The translations under genes were made by a program, and so were the position numbers. The notes beneath the pieces are model-generated. The model did not search any database and was not told the origin of the DNA. It saw nothing but the letters and a program-made list of their open reading frames with translations. From Novosphingopyxis sp038234155 (GTDB lineage: Bacteria > Pseudomonadota > Alphaproteobacteria > Sphingomonadales > Sphingomonadaceae): a DNA stretch of 64,000 bases. The DNA lies in NCBI GenBank assembly GCA_038234155.1, contig JBBSUT010000002.1:12744-76743 (forward strand), written 5' to 3'. This document shows, piece by piece, positions 23,771 through 32,261 of this stretch (the first letter of the stretch is position 1; the number at the start of each line of letters is the position of its first letter).

Positions 23771-25575
23771 GCCATCCATCGGGACGCCATCTCAATCTCT
23801 GGCCGATCGGCAACTGCCAGGCGTCCGCGCTGGTGGACGATCAGGCGCGCTTCGTCTGGGCCTGCCTGCCCCGGGTAGACGGCGATCCGCTGTTCCCTGC
23901 GCTGATCGACGACACGCCGTTCGACGATCCGCTGGCCGGCGGCTTCTGGGGGATCGATCTGGAGGGCTGCGTCAGCATGTCGCAGCGTTATATGCGCAAT
24001 GCCCCGGTGCTGATCACGCGCAAGACCGATGCCCACGGCAGCGCCATCGACATCATCGATTTCGCGCCGCGCTATCGCCGATCCGGCCGGATCTATCGCC
24101 CCAACGCCTTTGTGCGCATCGTGCGCACGGTATCGGGAAGCCCGCGCGTCCGCGTGCGGCTGCGGCCCGCCTCCGGCTGGTCGATCGACAAGGTGGACCG
24201 CAGCTACGGCTCCAACCATATCAGCTACGCCGTGGAAGCCATGCCGATGCGGCTGTCCACCAACGCGCCGATCGGCCTGATCGCGCAGGAGAACGCCTTT
24301 CGCGTGGAGCGCGACCTGTATTTCTTCCTGGGACCGGACGAGAGCTTTACCGCCGCGATCGCGCCCGAGTTGGAAAAGATGCTGGTCGACACCCTGAACG
24401 AGTGGCGCGGCTGGGTGCGCGGGCTGGCAACACCGCCGGAATATCAGGAGGCGGTCATCCGCGCCGCGATCACATTGAAGCTGTGCCAGCATGAGGATAC
24501 CGGCGCGATCGTGGCCGCGCTGACCACCTCGATTCCCGAACATGCCAACAGCGGCCGCAACTGGGACTACCGCTATTGCTGGGTGCGCGACGCCTATTAC
24601 ACGGTGGAGGCGCTGAACCGGATTGGCGCGCTGGACGTGCTGGAATCCTATCTGGAATTCCTGCGCAACATCGTCGATGCCAGCGAAACCGGTGATGTTC
24701 AGCCCTTGTACGACGTGCGCGGCAATCCGCGGCTGGAGGAAGGCGAGGCGTCCGCGCTTGGCGGCTATCGCGGCATGGGGCCGGTGCGCGTGGGCAACGC
24801 CGCCTATACGCAAAAGCAGCACGACGCCTACGGCCAGATCGTGCTGAGCTCGGTGCAGGCGTTTATCGACCACCGGTTGATGCGCATGTCCGGCGTGGAG
24901 GATTTCCAGTCGCTCGAAAAGGTCGGCGACCGCGCGTTCGAACTCTACGATCAGCCCGACGCGGGTCTTTGGGAACTGCGCACCAAATCCCACGTCCATA
25001 CCTACAGCGCGATGATGTGCTGGGCGGCGTGCGACCGGCTGGCGGGTGCCGCGCGCGAGCTGGGCCTGCCGGGTCGCGCGGCCCATTGGCGCGGGCGCGC
25101 CGACAGCATGAAGGCGCGCATCGAGAGCGCGGCCTGGCGCGAGGAAAGCCAGGCTTTTTCCGCCACCTTCGAAGGCGACATGCGTGACGCCAGCCTGCTC
25201 CAGATGGTCGACCTGCGTTTTCTGGAGGGCAGCGACGCGCGCTTTCAGGGCACGCTCGACGCGCTGGAAAAGGCGCTGCGGCGCGGCGACCATATGCTGC
25301 GCTACGACAGCGAGGATGATTTCGGCACGCCGGAAACCGCCTTCACCGTATGCACGTTCTGGCTGATCGAGGCGCTCGCCAAATCGGGGCGCGAGCAGGA
25401 GGCCAAACATTTGTTCGCGGACATGCTGGGTCGCCGGACGCCCGCCGGCCTGCTATCCGAGGATATCGATCCCGTATCGGGCGAGCTTTGGGGCAATTAT
25501 CCGCAAACCTATTCGCTTGTCGGGATCATCAACTGCGCCGTCCTGCTCAGCAAACCCTGGAGCGACTATCGATGA
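23767..25575 (+). CDS. glycoside hydrolase family 15 protein (possible trehalase)
   Basis: A 602-residue cytosolic (no signal peptide) GH15 enzyme. It has an N-terminal beta domain (about 1-220) and an alpha/alpha barrel with the family blocks SGRNWDYRYCWVRDAYYTVEALNRIG, YGQIVLSSV, YSAMMCWAACDRLA and the C-terminal ETAFTVCTFWLIEALA and NYPQTYSLVGIIN. GH15 includes glucoamylases and also trehalases known from mycobacteria. It sits between otsB and otsA with 4-nt ATGA overlaps at both ends, so its substrate is probably trehalose or a related alpha-glucoside; that is inference from context. Confidence 0.9.
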   Translation: MSHPSGRHLNLWPIGNCQASALVDDQARFVWACLPRVDGDPLFPALIDDTPFDDPLAGGFWGIDLEGCVSMSQRYMRNAPVLITRKTDAHGSAIDIIDFAPRYRRSGRIYRPNAFVRIVRTVSGSPRVRVRLRPASGWSIDKVDRSYGSNHISYAVEAMPMRLSTNAPIGLIAQENAFRVERDLYFFLGPDESFTAAIAPELEKMLVDTLNEWRGWVRGLATPPEYQEAVIRAAITLKLCQHEDTGAIVAALTTSIPEHANSGRNWDYRYCWVRDAYYTVEALNRIGALDVLESYLEFLRNIVDASETGDVQPLYDVRGNPRLEEGEASALGGYRGMGPVRVGNAAYTQKQHDAYGQIVLSSVQAFIDHRLMRMSGVEDFQSLEKVGDRAFELYDQPDAGLWELRTKSHVHTYSAMMCWAACDRLAGAARELGLPGRAAHWRGRADSMKARIESAAWREESQAFSATFEGDMRDASLLQMVDLRFLEGSDARFQGTLDALEKALRRGDHMLRYDSEDDFGTPETAFTVCTFWLIEALAKSGREQEAKHLFADMLGRRTPAGLLSEDIDPVSGELWGNYPQTYSLVGIINCAVLLSKPWSDYR

Positions 25576-26990
25576 GCCGCCTGATTATCGTCTCGAACCG
25601 CGTGCAGAAGCCGGGGCCGGACGGCGCGCAGGGCGGGCTGGCGGTGGCGCTGTCGGCGGCTCTGCGCGAGCACAGGGGCATCTGGTTCGGCTGGTCGGGC
25701 GAGACCGCGGAGAAGTTCACCGGCCACATCGGGCTCGATGAATATAATGGCGTGCGCACCGCAACGGTCGATCTGGAGGAGCAGGACGTCGACGAATATT
25801 ACAACGGCTATGCCAACCGCACGCTGTGGCCGCTGTTCCATTATCGCATGGACCTGGCCGAATATGTCCGCAGCTTCGGTTCGGGCTATGAGCGGGTCAA
25901 CAAGCGCTTCGCCCAGACGCTGCAGCCGCTGATCGAGGATGACGACGCGGTCTGGGTGCACGATTATCACCTTATCCCGCTGGCGTGGGACCTGCGGCGC
26001 AATGGCGTGAAGAACCGCATGGGCTTTTTTCTGCACACCCCCTGGCCGCCCACGCGGCTGCTGGTGGCGCTGCCGCATCACCAGCGGCTGGTGCAATCGC
26101 TGTTCGCCTACGACGTGATCGGTTTCCAGACCGGCGAATGGCTGGAAAGTTTTCGCCATTATTGCGAAAAGGAGATGGGCGGATGCGTCGACGGCGACGA
26201 CATCACCGTCGGCAGCCGCACGATCAAGGCCTTCGCCTGTCCGATCGGCATCGATTATGACGAGTTTCTGGACGCGGTGAACTCGGACGTGGCCAAACAG
26301 GCGCTGCACAAGATGCGCGCCAGCTTGCAGGACCGCGCGATGATCGTGGGCGTAGACCGGCTGGATTATTCGAAGGGGTTGGAGGAGCGCTTCCAGGGTT
26401 TCGAGACCTATCTCACGGAGCATCCAGAGATGCACCGCCATGTCGTGCTGGTGCAGATCGCCCCGCCCTCGCGCGGCGAGGTGAAGAGCTATCAGGAAAT
26501 CCGCGCCTCGCTGGAAGCGGAATCGGGCCGCATCAACGGCCGCTTTGCGCATGTCGACTGGACGCCGATCCGCTACGTCAACAAAGGCTATCCGCGCGAT
26601 CAGCTGGGCGGCATCTACCGCGCGGCCAAGGTGGGACTGGTCACGCCGCTTCGCGACGGCATGAACCTGGTCGCCAAGGAATATATCGCGGCGCAGGACC
26701 CCGAGGATCCCGGCGTGCTCATCCTCAGCCGCTTTGCCGGCGCCGCGCAGCAGTTAACCGAGGCGCTGCTGATCAATCCCTACAGCGACGAGGAAATGGC
26801 CGACGCGATCCATGAGGCGCTGAACATGCCGCTCGCCGAACGCCAGCGCCGCTGGAAGATCATGATGCACGAAATCGGCGAGACCGACGTGGTGTGGTGG
26901 CGCGAGACCTATGTGAACAAGCTGATGCAGGCGGGCGATGTGGAGCGCGCCGAAGACAAGCTGCTGCTGGATATCCCGGCAGAAGATTGA
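25572..26990 (+). CDS. otsA: alpha,alpha-trehalose-phosphate synthase (UDP- or GDP/ADP-glucose-forming)
   Basis: Makes trehalose 6-phosphate from a nucleotide-glucose and glucose 6-phosphate. The 472-residue GT20 protein shows RLIIVSNRV, the GGLAVAL loop, VWVHDYHLIPLAWDLR, FFLHTPWPP, VGVDRLDYSKGLEERF, TPLRDGMNLVAKEYIAAQ and LSRFAGAAQQL. The ATG at 25572 overlaps the GH15 stop in ATGA. It is the last gene of the trehalose operon, which makes a compatible solute used against desiccation and osmotic stress. I see no EcfG-type promoter in front of this operon. Confidence 0.96.
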   Translation: MSRLIIVSNRVQKPGPDGAQGGLAVALSAALREHRGIWFGWSGETAEKFTGHIGLDEYNGVRTATVDLEEQDVDEYYNGYANRTLWPLFHYRMDLAEYVRSFGSGYERVNKRFAQTLQPLIEDDDAVWVHDYHLIPLAWDLRRNGVKNRMGFFLHTPWPPTRLLVALPHHQRLVQSLFAYDVIGFQTGEWLESFRHYCEKEMGGCVDGDDITVGSRTIKAFACPIGIDYDEFLDAVNSDVAKQALHKMRASLQDRAMIVGVDRLDYSKGLEERFQGFETYLTEHPEMHRHVVLVQIAPPSRGEVKSYQEIRASLEAESGRINGRFAHVDWTPIRYVNKGYPRDQLGGIYRAAKVGLVTPLRDGMNLVAKEYIAAQDPEDPGVLILSRFAGAAQQLTEALLINPYSDEEMADAIHEALNMPLAERQRRWKIMMHEIGETDVVWWRETYVNKLMQAGDVERAEDKLLLDIPAED

Positions 26991-27059
26991 GGCCGAGCGC
27001 GCGATCGATCCCCCTGCACAAACTCGACAAGCGGACGGCAGCCGCTAGAACTCTGCTCC

Positions 27060-27995
27060 ATGCGCATCCCGTCCCTCATTATCGCCGCGAGCATCGCCAT
27101 GACCGCCTGCACCCCCGCCGCCCGTCCGGCAGCCCAGATCGGCGCCGCTGCCGCCGGTGCGGACACCGCAGCCGCGCCGCCGCTACTGCACTGGGACGAT
27201 CTGACGGACCGCGCGCGCCCGGTGCCCGACGAAACCATCGCCTATGGCAGCGATCCGCTGCAGGTCGCCGATCTGTGGCGGCCGGCGGGCGACGGCCCCT
27301 TCCCCGCCGTGCTGATGATCCATGGCGGCTGCTGGCAGACCGATATTGCCGACCGCACCCTGATGGCGTGGATCGCGAACGATCTGCGCGCGCGCGGGAT
27401 CGCGGTCTGGAACGTCGAATATCGGGGGGTCGACCGGGACGGCGGGGGATATCCTGGCACCTATCTCGACATCGCCAATGGCGCCAAATCGCTGCGCGAT
27501 AACGCCGCGCGGCTGAAGCTGACCATCGATCCGCTGATTGCGATCGGACATTCGGCCGGCGGGCATCTGGGGCTGTGGCTGGCCGGACAGAAAAAGCTGC
27601 CGAAAGATTCCGTGCTGCGCGTTGCCGATCCGGTCATCCCGACCGTCGTGATCAGCCAGGGCGGTCTGCCCGATCTGGAGCAGGCCGCCACGCCGCCAGG
27701 CTCCGGCTGCGGGACAGAGGTGATCGACGCGATTTCCGGCGGCGGAAACTATGCCGAAACCTCGGTGCCGCGGCTGGCACCGCTCGGCGTCCGCCAAGTG
27801 CTCGTCAACGGCGCGAGCGACCGCATCATTCCCGCCGATTATGCGCGCCGCTATGAGGCAGACATGCGCGCCAAGGGCGACGATGTGCGCGTGCGCTTCA
27901 TGCCCGACAGCGGCCATGTCGAGCTGATCGCGCCCGAAACCGCGGCGTGGGCCGCCGCGGTGGACGAGATCGAAAAGGCGCTGGGACGCAAATGA
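27060..27995 (+). CDS. alpha/beta hydrolase lipoprotein, possible kynurenine formamidase-like
   Basis: 311 residues. An N-terminal lipoprotein signal (IIAASIAMTAC) predicts lipidation near residue 17 and export. The catalytic domain has the oxyanion motif HGGCW, the nucleophile elbow GHSAGGHLGLW, and a late GHVELIAPE as the His region. HGG(Y/C)W plus GHSAGG occurs in hormone-sensitive-lipase-like esterases and in arylformamidases. The kynureninase gene 70 nt downstream suggests N-formylkynurenine hydrolysis, but the export signal argues against an ordinary cytosolic formamidase, so substrate remains open. Confidence 0.8.
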   Translation: MRIPSLIIAASIAMTACTPAARPAAQIGAAAAGADTAAAPPLLHWDDLTDRARPVPDETIAYGSDPLQVADLWRPAGDGPFPAVLMIHGGCWQTDIADRTLMAWIANDLRARGIAVWNVEYRGVDRDGGGYPGTYLDIANGAKSLRDNAARLKLTIDPLIAIGHSAGGHLGLWLAGQKKLPKDSVLRVADPVIPTVVISQGGLPDLEQAATPPGSGCGTEVIDAISGGGNYAETSVPRLAPLGVRQVLVNGASDRIIPADYARRYEADMRAKGDDVRVRFMPDSGHVELIAPETAAWAAAVDEIEKALGRK

Positions 27996-28065
27996 TGTTT
28001 CGGAGCCCGGCACGGTTCAGCAATAACATGGCGCCAGCACGGCCCGGAAATTACATGGTGTTATC

Positions 28066-29295
28066 ATGACCATCGACCTCACCCACGCCCGCGCGCTCGA
28101 CGCGGCCGACCGGCTTGCCCCTGTCCGCGCGCGCTTTCATCTGCCGGACGGCGTGATCTACCTCGACGGCAATTCGCTCGGCGCCCTGCCCCGCGCCACC
28201 GTGGGCCGGCAGCGGGACATGGTGGAGCGGCAATGGGGACAGGGCCTGATCCGCAGCTGGAACGATGCCGACTGGATCGATGCGCCAACGCGCGTGGGCG
28301 CAAAGATTGCGCGGCTTATCGGCGCAAAGCCGCATGAGGTGCTGGTCGCGGACTCGGTGTCGGTGAATATCTTCAAGCTTCTGGTCGCCGCGGCGCAGCT
28401 GTCTGAGGACCGGCCGCAAATCCTGTCGGAGGCCGGCAATTTTCACACCGATCTGCACATTGCCTCGGGCGCTGCGGACCTGCTGCCAGGCAAGCGGCTG
28501 GAGGTGGTGGAGCGCGGCACGCTGCTGGAGGCGATCGGCCCGCAGACCAATATCGCGCTGCTCACCCATGTTCACTACAAAACCGCCGAGCGGTTCGACA
28601 TGGCCGCGGTCACGGCCCGGGCAGCGGACGCGGGCGCGCGCATTATCTGGGATCTCAGCCACTCGGTGGGCGCGGTGCCGCTCGATCTCAACGGCGCGGG
28701 AGCCGAGCTGGCGGTGGGATGCGGCTATAAATATCTGAACGGGGGCCCCGGTGCCCCGGCGTTTCTCTATGTTGCCGAGCATCTGCAGGAGCGGCTGGTG
28801 AGCCCGCTGCGCGGCTGGTTCGGCCACGCGCGACCGTTTGCGTTCGAGGACGCTTATGAGCCCGCGCCGGGCATCGCCCGCTGGCAGGCCGGCACGCCGC
28901 CGATGCTGTCGATGGACGCGCTGGAATGCGGTGTGGAAAGTTTCAACGGGATCACCATGGACGCGGTATGGGCCAAGTCCGCCGCACTGTTCGATCTGTT
29001 CCGCGATCTGGCCGCCGAACATTGCCCCGAACTGGCGTGCGTGTCCCCGGCCGATCCGAACGCGCGCGGCAGCCACATCAGCTTCGGCCACGCCCACGCC
29101 TTTGCCCTCACGCAGGCGTTGATTGCCGAGGGAGTGATCGGCGATTTTCGCGCGCCGGACATCGCCCGTTTCGGCCTGACGCCGCTCTATCTGCGGTTTG
29201 AGGATATCGCGGCCGCGGTAGCGATCATGGCCGATATCCTGGCCACCAACCGCTACCGCGAGCCGCGCTTTGCCGCGCGCGGCCGGGTTACCTGA
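28066..29295 (+). CDS. kynU: kynureninase
   Basis: PLP-dependent enzyme splitting kynurenine to anthranilate and alanine, or 3-hydroxykynurenine to 3-hydroxyanthranilate. The 409-residue protein has IYLDGNSLGALPRAT at the N-terminus, DSVSVNIFKLLVAAAQL, the PLP lysine block AVGCGYKYLNGGPGAPAFLY, and GWFGHARPFAFEDAYEPAPGIARWQAGTPP. No tryptophan dioxygenase or kynurenine monooxygenase gene is nearby. A short inverted repeat ATAACA (28023-28028)/TGTTAT (28059-28064) lies just before the ATG and could be an operator, but is weak evidence. Confidence 0.95.
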   Translation: MTIDLTHARALDAADRLAPVRARFHLPDGVIYLDGNSLGALPRATVGRQRDMVERQWGQGLIRSWNDADWIDAPTRVGAKIARLIGAKPHEVLVADSVSVNIFKLLVAAAQLSEDRPQILSEAGNFHTDLHIASGAADLLPGKRLEVVERGTLLEAIGPQTNIALLTHVHYKTAERFDMAAVTARAADAGARIIWDLSHSVGAVPLDLNGAGAELAVGCGYKYLNGGPGAPAFLYVAEHLQERLVSPLRGWFGHARPFAFEDAYEPAPGIARWQAGTPPMLSMDALECGVESFNGITMDAVWAKSAALFDLFRDLAAEHCPELACVSPADPNARGSHISFGHAHAFALTQALIAEGVIGDFRAPDIARFGLTPLYLRFEDIAAAVAIMADILATNRYREPRFAARGRVT

Positions 29296-29304
29296 CCGGT
29301 CTGC

Positions 29305-31107
29305 CTAGAACGGCAGGTACAGCCCGGCAGAGGCGCTGACCGCATTCTGGTCTTCGCGCAGGAACTCGCCCTGCGCCGTGGCGCGCACGCCGACGGGACC
29401 GATGCGCCCGTTCACACCCATAGCGACCGAACCGTAATTGCGATCGAGCGCCGTCAGCCTGCCTGACCAGCTGACCGGCGCGCCGGCGGGGGTAATCGAG
29501 AAGCTGCGCGGATCATTGTCGAATTCATGAATATAGGAGGCACGGGCGAAGAAGCCGGTGCCCCCGATCATGTTGCCCGATGCGACCACGCCGAAGCGCC
29601 CGGTGAGGCTCTTGAGGCGCTGATCGCCGAAGGTGGCCTGCGTGCTGAGCGTGTTGCCCTCGCTGAACCCGTCGATCGTGATCCGCTCGTAATTGACCCC
29701 CGCCTCGGGGCCGAAGCGCACCATCGGACCGCTGATCAGATCGACGCTGAGCGCGCCGCTTGCGGCGAACAGATCGCTGCTGGTCTGGCCGACATGGGTG
29801 CGCAGCGCCGGACCAAGCGTAACGTTGCGCTTGGTATCCAGATCGCCCTGGCCGTAGGTGACGTCTGCGATCAGCTTGGCCGGGCCCACGGCGGCGCGGG
29901 CATAGCCGCTGGCCGTCCACGTCCTGGTGTCGAAGGTGCCCTGGCCGACACTGTAATCGCCGTTGCCATCCGAATAGCCGCCGACGATGCCGACGCCCAA
30001 AGTCTCGCCCAGGCCTACATCGACACCCAGCGTGCCGGTGATCGACCGCTCGGTGCCGCCGATCCGTGCGGCTGTGCCATTGCTGTCAAAATAGCCGTAG
30101 CCGAAGCCGCCGAACAGGGCGATGCCCTGCTGCCCCAGGCCGTGGCGCTGCTCGTTCTCAAACGATGCGCGGTGGCTGCGCAACGTGGCCTGCTGCGACA
30201 AGGCGAGCAGCCCGATCTGTTCGGGCGCCTTCAACAGGCTGGCAATTGCCTGCCCCTGTACGCGCTGCGATATGCCGGCGGGGTGCACCGAGTCCGCCAG
30301 GATATAGGTGTTGTTGGCGTTCGGGCTGACCAGCGTGCCGCGTGTGCAAACCAGCGAACTGGCCACGGTGCAGGCCTGGCCGGTAACGTTGATGATGCCA
30401 AAGGAGGCGGCATCGGTCACCAGCTCGTTAAACAGCATGTCGGTGTTGAAATACAGGACGTTGCTGCCCTGGGCTGCGAGCTGCTGTTCGAACCGCGCGT
30501 TGAATGCCTTGACCGGGGCTGCGCCACCCGATTGCACCGCCAATGTGATGATCGTCGGCGCGCCGGCCGCTTCCAGCCGCGCGACCTGCGCCGCCAGCGC
30601 GTCGGCGGCGGCGGTCAGGATTCCCGGATTGGTGCCGCCGCCCGCCAGAAAGGCAAAATAGTCGTTGCCGCCGCCCTGCACATAGACAACGTCGCCGGGG
30701 CGAAAGCTGTTGGTCGCCAGGAAATTGGTGATCTGACTGGCCACGGGAATGGCCACGCCGTTGGCGGCCTGCACCCGCGCGCCGCCGACGGCATAATTGG
30801 TGCCGCCCTTGCCATAGACAGGATCGAGCTGGATGCCGAACTGGCTGGCGAACACCTCCGGCGCCACCGGATCGGGATTGGTGGTGAAGCTCCCGGCGCC
30901 TGGCGGCAATGCGCCGGTGGCCGCGTAGAATCCGCCGTCCGCCAGACTGTCTCCGAATACGATGACACGGGTTACGCTGGTCGGGCCGTTGTCGCTGGTG
31001 TTCCCGGCGGCGCCCGACTGCGCTGCGGCTGGCGCGGCAATCGCGGCCAGACCGAGGGCGGAACTGGCGAGCAGCAAGACTTTGTTAAAGGTGCGCATGG
31101 GTTTCAT
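29305..31107 (-). CDS. GDSL-family esterase autotransporter
   Basis: 600 residues: signal peptide (VLLLASSALGLAAIAAPAAAQ), a GDSL/SGNH esterase passenger with VIVFGDSLADGG (nucleophile Ser), the GGGNDY block and DSVHPAG (catalytic Asp/His), then a C-terminal autotransporter beta-barrel of about 270 residues with alternating strands ending in SASAGLYLPF, whose terminal Phe is typical of outer membrane barrels. This resembles EstA-type lipase autotransporters displayed on the cell surface. In-frame ATGs at 31107 and 31098 are both possible; GGAG lies 2 and 11 nt upstream respectively. Confidence 0.92.
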   Translation of the reverse strand: MKPMRTFNKVLLLASSALGLAAIAAPAAAQSGAAGNTSDNGPTSVTRVIVFGDSLADGGFYAATGALPPGAGSFTTNPDPVAPEVFASQFGIQLDPVYGKGGTNYAVGGARVQAANGVAIPVASQITNFLATNSFRPGDVVYVQGGGNDYFAFLAGGGTNPGILTAAADALAAQVARLEAAGAPTIITLAVQSGGAAPVKAFNARFEQQLAAQGSNVLYFNTDMLFNELVTDAASFGIINVTGQACTVASSLVCTRGTLVSPNANNTYILADSVHPAGISQRVQGQAIASLLKAPEQIGLLALSQQATLRSHRASFENEQRHGLGQQGIALFGGFGYGYFDSNGTAARIGGTERSITGTLGVDVGLGETLGVGIVGGYSDGNGDYSVGQGTFDTRTWTASGYARAAVGPAKLIADVTYGQGDLDTKRNVTLGPALRTHVGQTSSDLFAASGALSVDLISGPMVRFGPEAGVNYERITIDGFSEGNTLSTQATFGDQRLKSLTGRFGVVASGNMIGGTGFFARASYIHEFDNDPRSFSITPAGAPVSWSGRLTALDRNYGSVAMGVNGRIGPVGVRATAQGEFLREDQNAVSASAGLYLPF

Positions 31108-31331
31108 CTCTCCGGTATGCCGAATTAGCTTTGCACGAACGGTGCTTCGGCGCTGATGATGGCCGATACGGTATCGCGCGCATTTGACAAGTCCCAAGCG
31201 CCGGGACGCCCGCCCGAGATGGTGAATTGCGCGGCCCCGGCATCGGCGCTATGCTTTGTGTCATCGCCTCGGCTGCGCACGGATTCGACCGCCGTGCCCC
31301 GGGGCGCATTATGTTTTACCCGGAGCCGCCC

Positions 31332-32111
31332 ATGTCCCGCCGCCGCAAAATCTACGAAGGCAAGGCCAAGATCCTGTATGAAGGGCCGGAACCGGGCACT
31401 ATCATCCAGTATTTCAAGGACGACGCGACCGCCTTCAACGCCCAGAAGAAGGGTACGATCAACGGCAAGGGCGTGATCAACAACCGCGTGTCCGAACATG
31501 TGATGACGCAGCTCGGCAATATCGGCATCCCCACCCATTTCATCCGCCGCCTGAACATGCGGGAGCAACTGGTGCGCCAGGTGGAGATCGTGCCGATCGA
31601 GGTGATCGTGCGCAACGTGGCCGCGGGGTCGCTGTCGACGCGGCTGGGGATCGAAGAGGGCACGCCGCTGCCCCACACGCTGCTGGAATATTGCTACAAG
31701 GACGATGCGCTGGGCGATCCGCTGGTGGCCGAGGAGCATATCGCCTGTTTTAACTGGGCCAGCGACGAGGAGATGCGCGACATCTCTGGCCTGGCCATCC
31801 GTATCAACGATTTCATGAGCGGCATGTTCGCCGGGATCGGCATCAAGCTGGTTGATTTCAAGCTGGAGTTCGGGCGGCTGTGGGATGGCGATTACAGCCG
31901 CATCATCCTGGCCGACGAAATCAGCCCGGACGGTTGCCGGCTATGGGATATCGAGACCGGCGAAAAGCTCGACAAGGACCGCTTCCGCCGCGATCTGGGC
32001 GGCGAGGTGGAGGCCTATCAGGAGGTCGCCCGCCGTCTGGGCCTGCTCCCCGAAGAAGGCGGGAACACCGTGCTCGACATGGAAAAGCACCGCAAGAAAA
32101 CGCAGAACTAA
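31332..32111 (+). CDS. purC: phosphoribosylaminoimidazole-succinocarboxamide synthase
   Basis: SAICAR synthetase of purine biosynthesis. The 259-residue protein starts RRRKIYEGKAKILYEG and shows FKDDATAFNAQKKGTI, EVIVRNVAAGSLSTRLG, and GDYSRIILADEISPDGCRLWD, all family landmarks. The ATG at 31332 is chosen because family similarity starts there; the frame is open upstream. purS and purQ lie 3.4 kb downstream on the same strand, separated by an M16 protease gene. Confidence 0.97.
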   Translation: MSRRRKIYEGKAKILYEGPEPGTIIQYFKDDATAFNAQKKGTINGKGVINNRVSEHVMTQLGNIGIPTHFIRRLNMREQLVRQVEIVPIEVIVRNVAAGSLSTRLGIEEGTPLPHTLLEYCYKDDALGDPLVAEEHIACFNWASDEEMRDISGLAIRINDFMSGMFAGIGIKLVDFKLEFGRLWDGDYSRIILADEISPDGCRLWDIETGEKLDKDRFRRDLGGEVEAYQEVARRLGLLPEEGGNTVLDMEKHRKKTQN

Positions 32112-32261
32112 GCTGTCTGCGCGGCGGCCGGCGTCTGCCGGGCCAACCCGTCGAGACTATACAGTCGTTGGTCGAACGAATCGGCGGCCCGACTTGAAAC
32201 CGCGGCGCGGCTGCCATAGCCTGTTACGGACTTTGTCATTCGTACGGGGACCGTATATTCC

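Noticed and set aside
28023..28064. ATAACA/TGTTAT inverted repeat before kynU as a regulator binding site.
   Set aside because: The half-sites are only 6 bp, 30 nt apart; too weak to annotate as an operator, so only mentioned with the gene.
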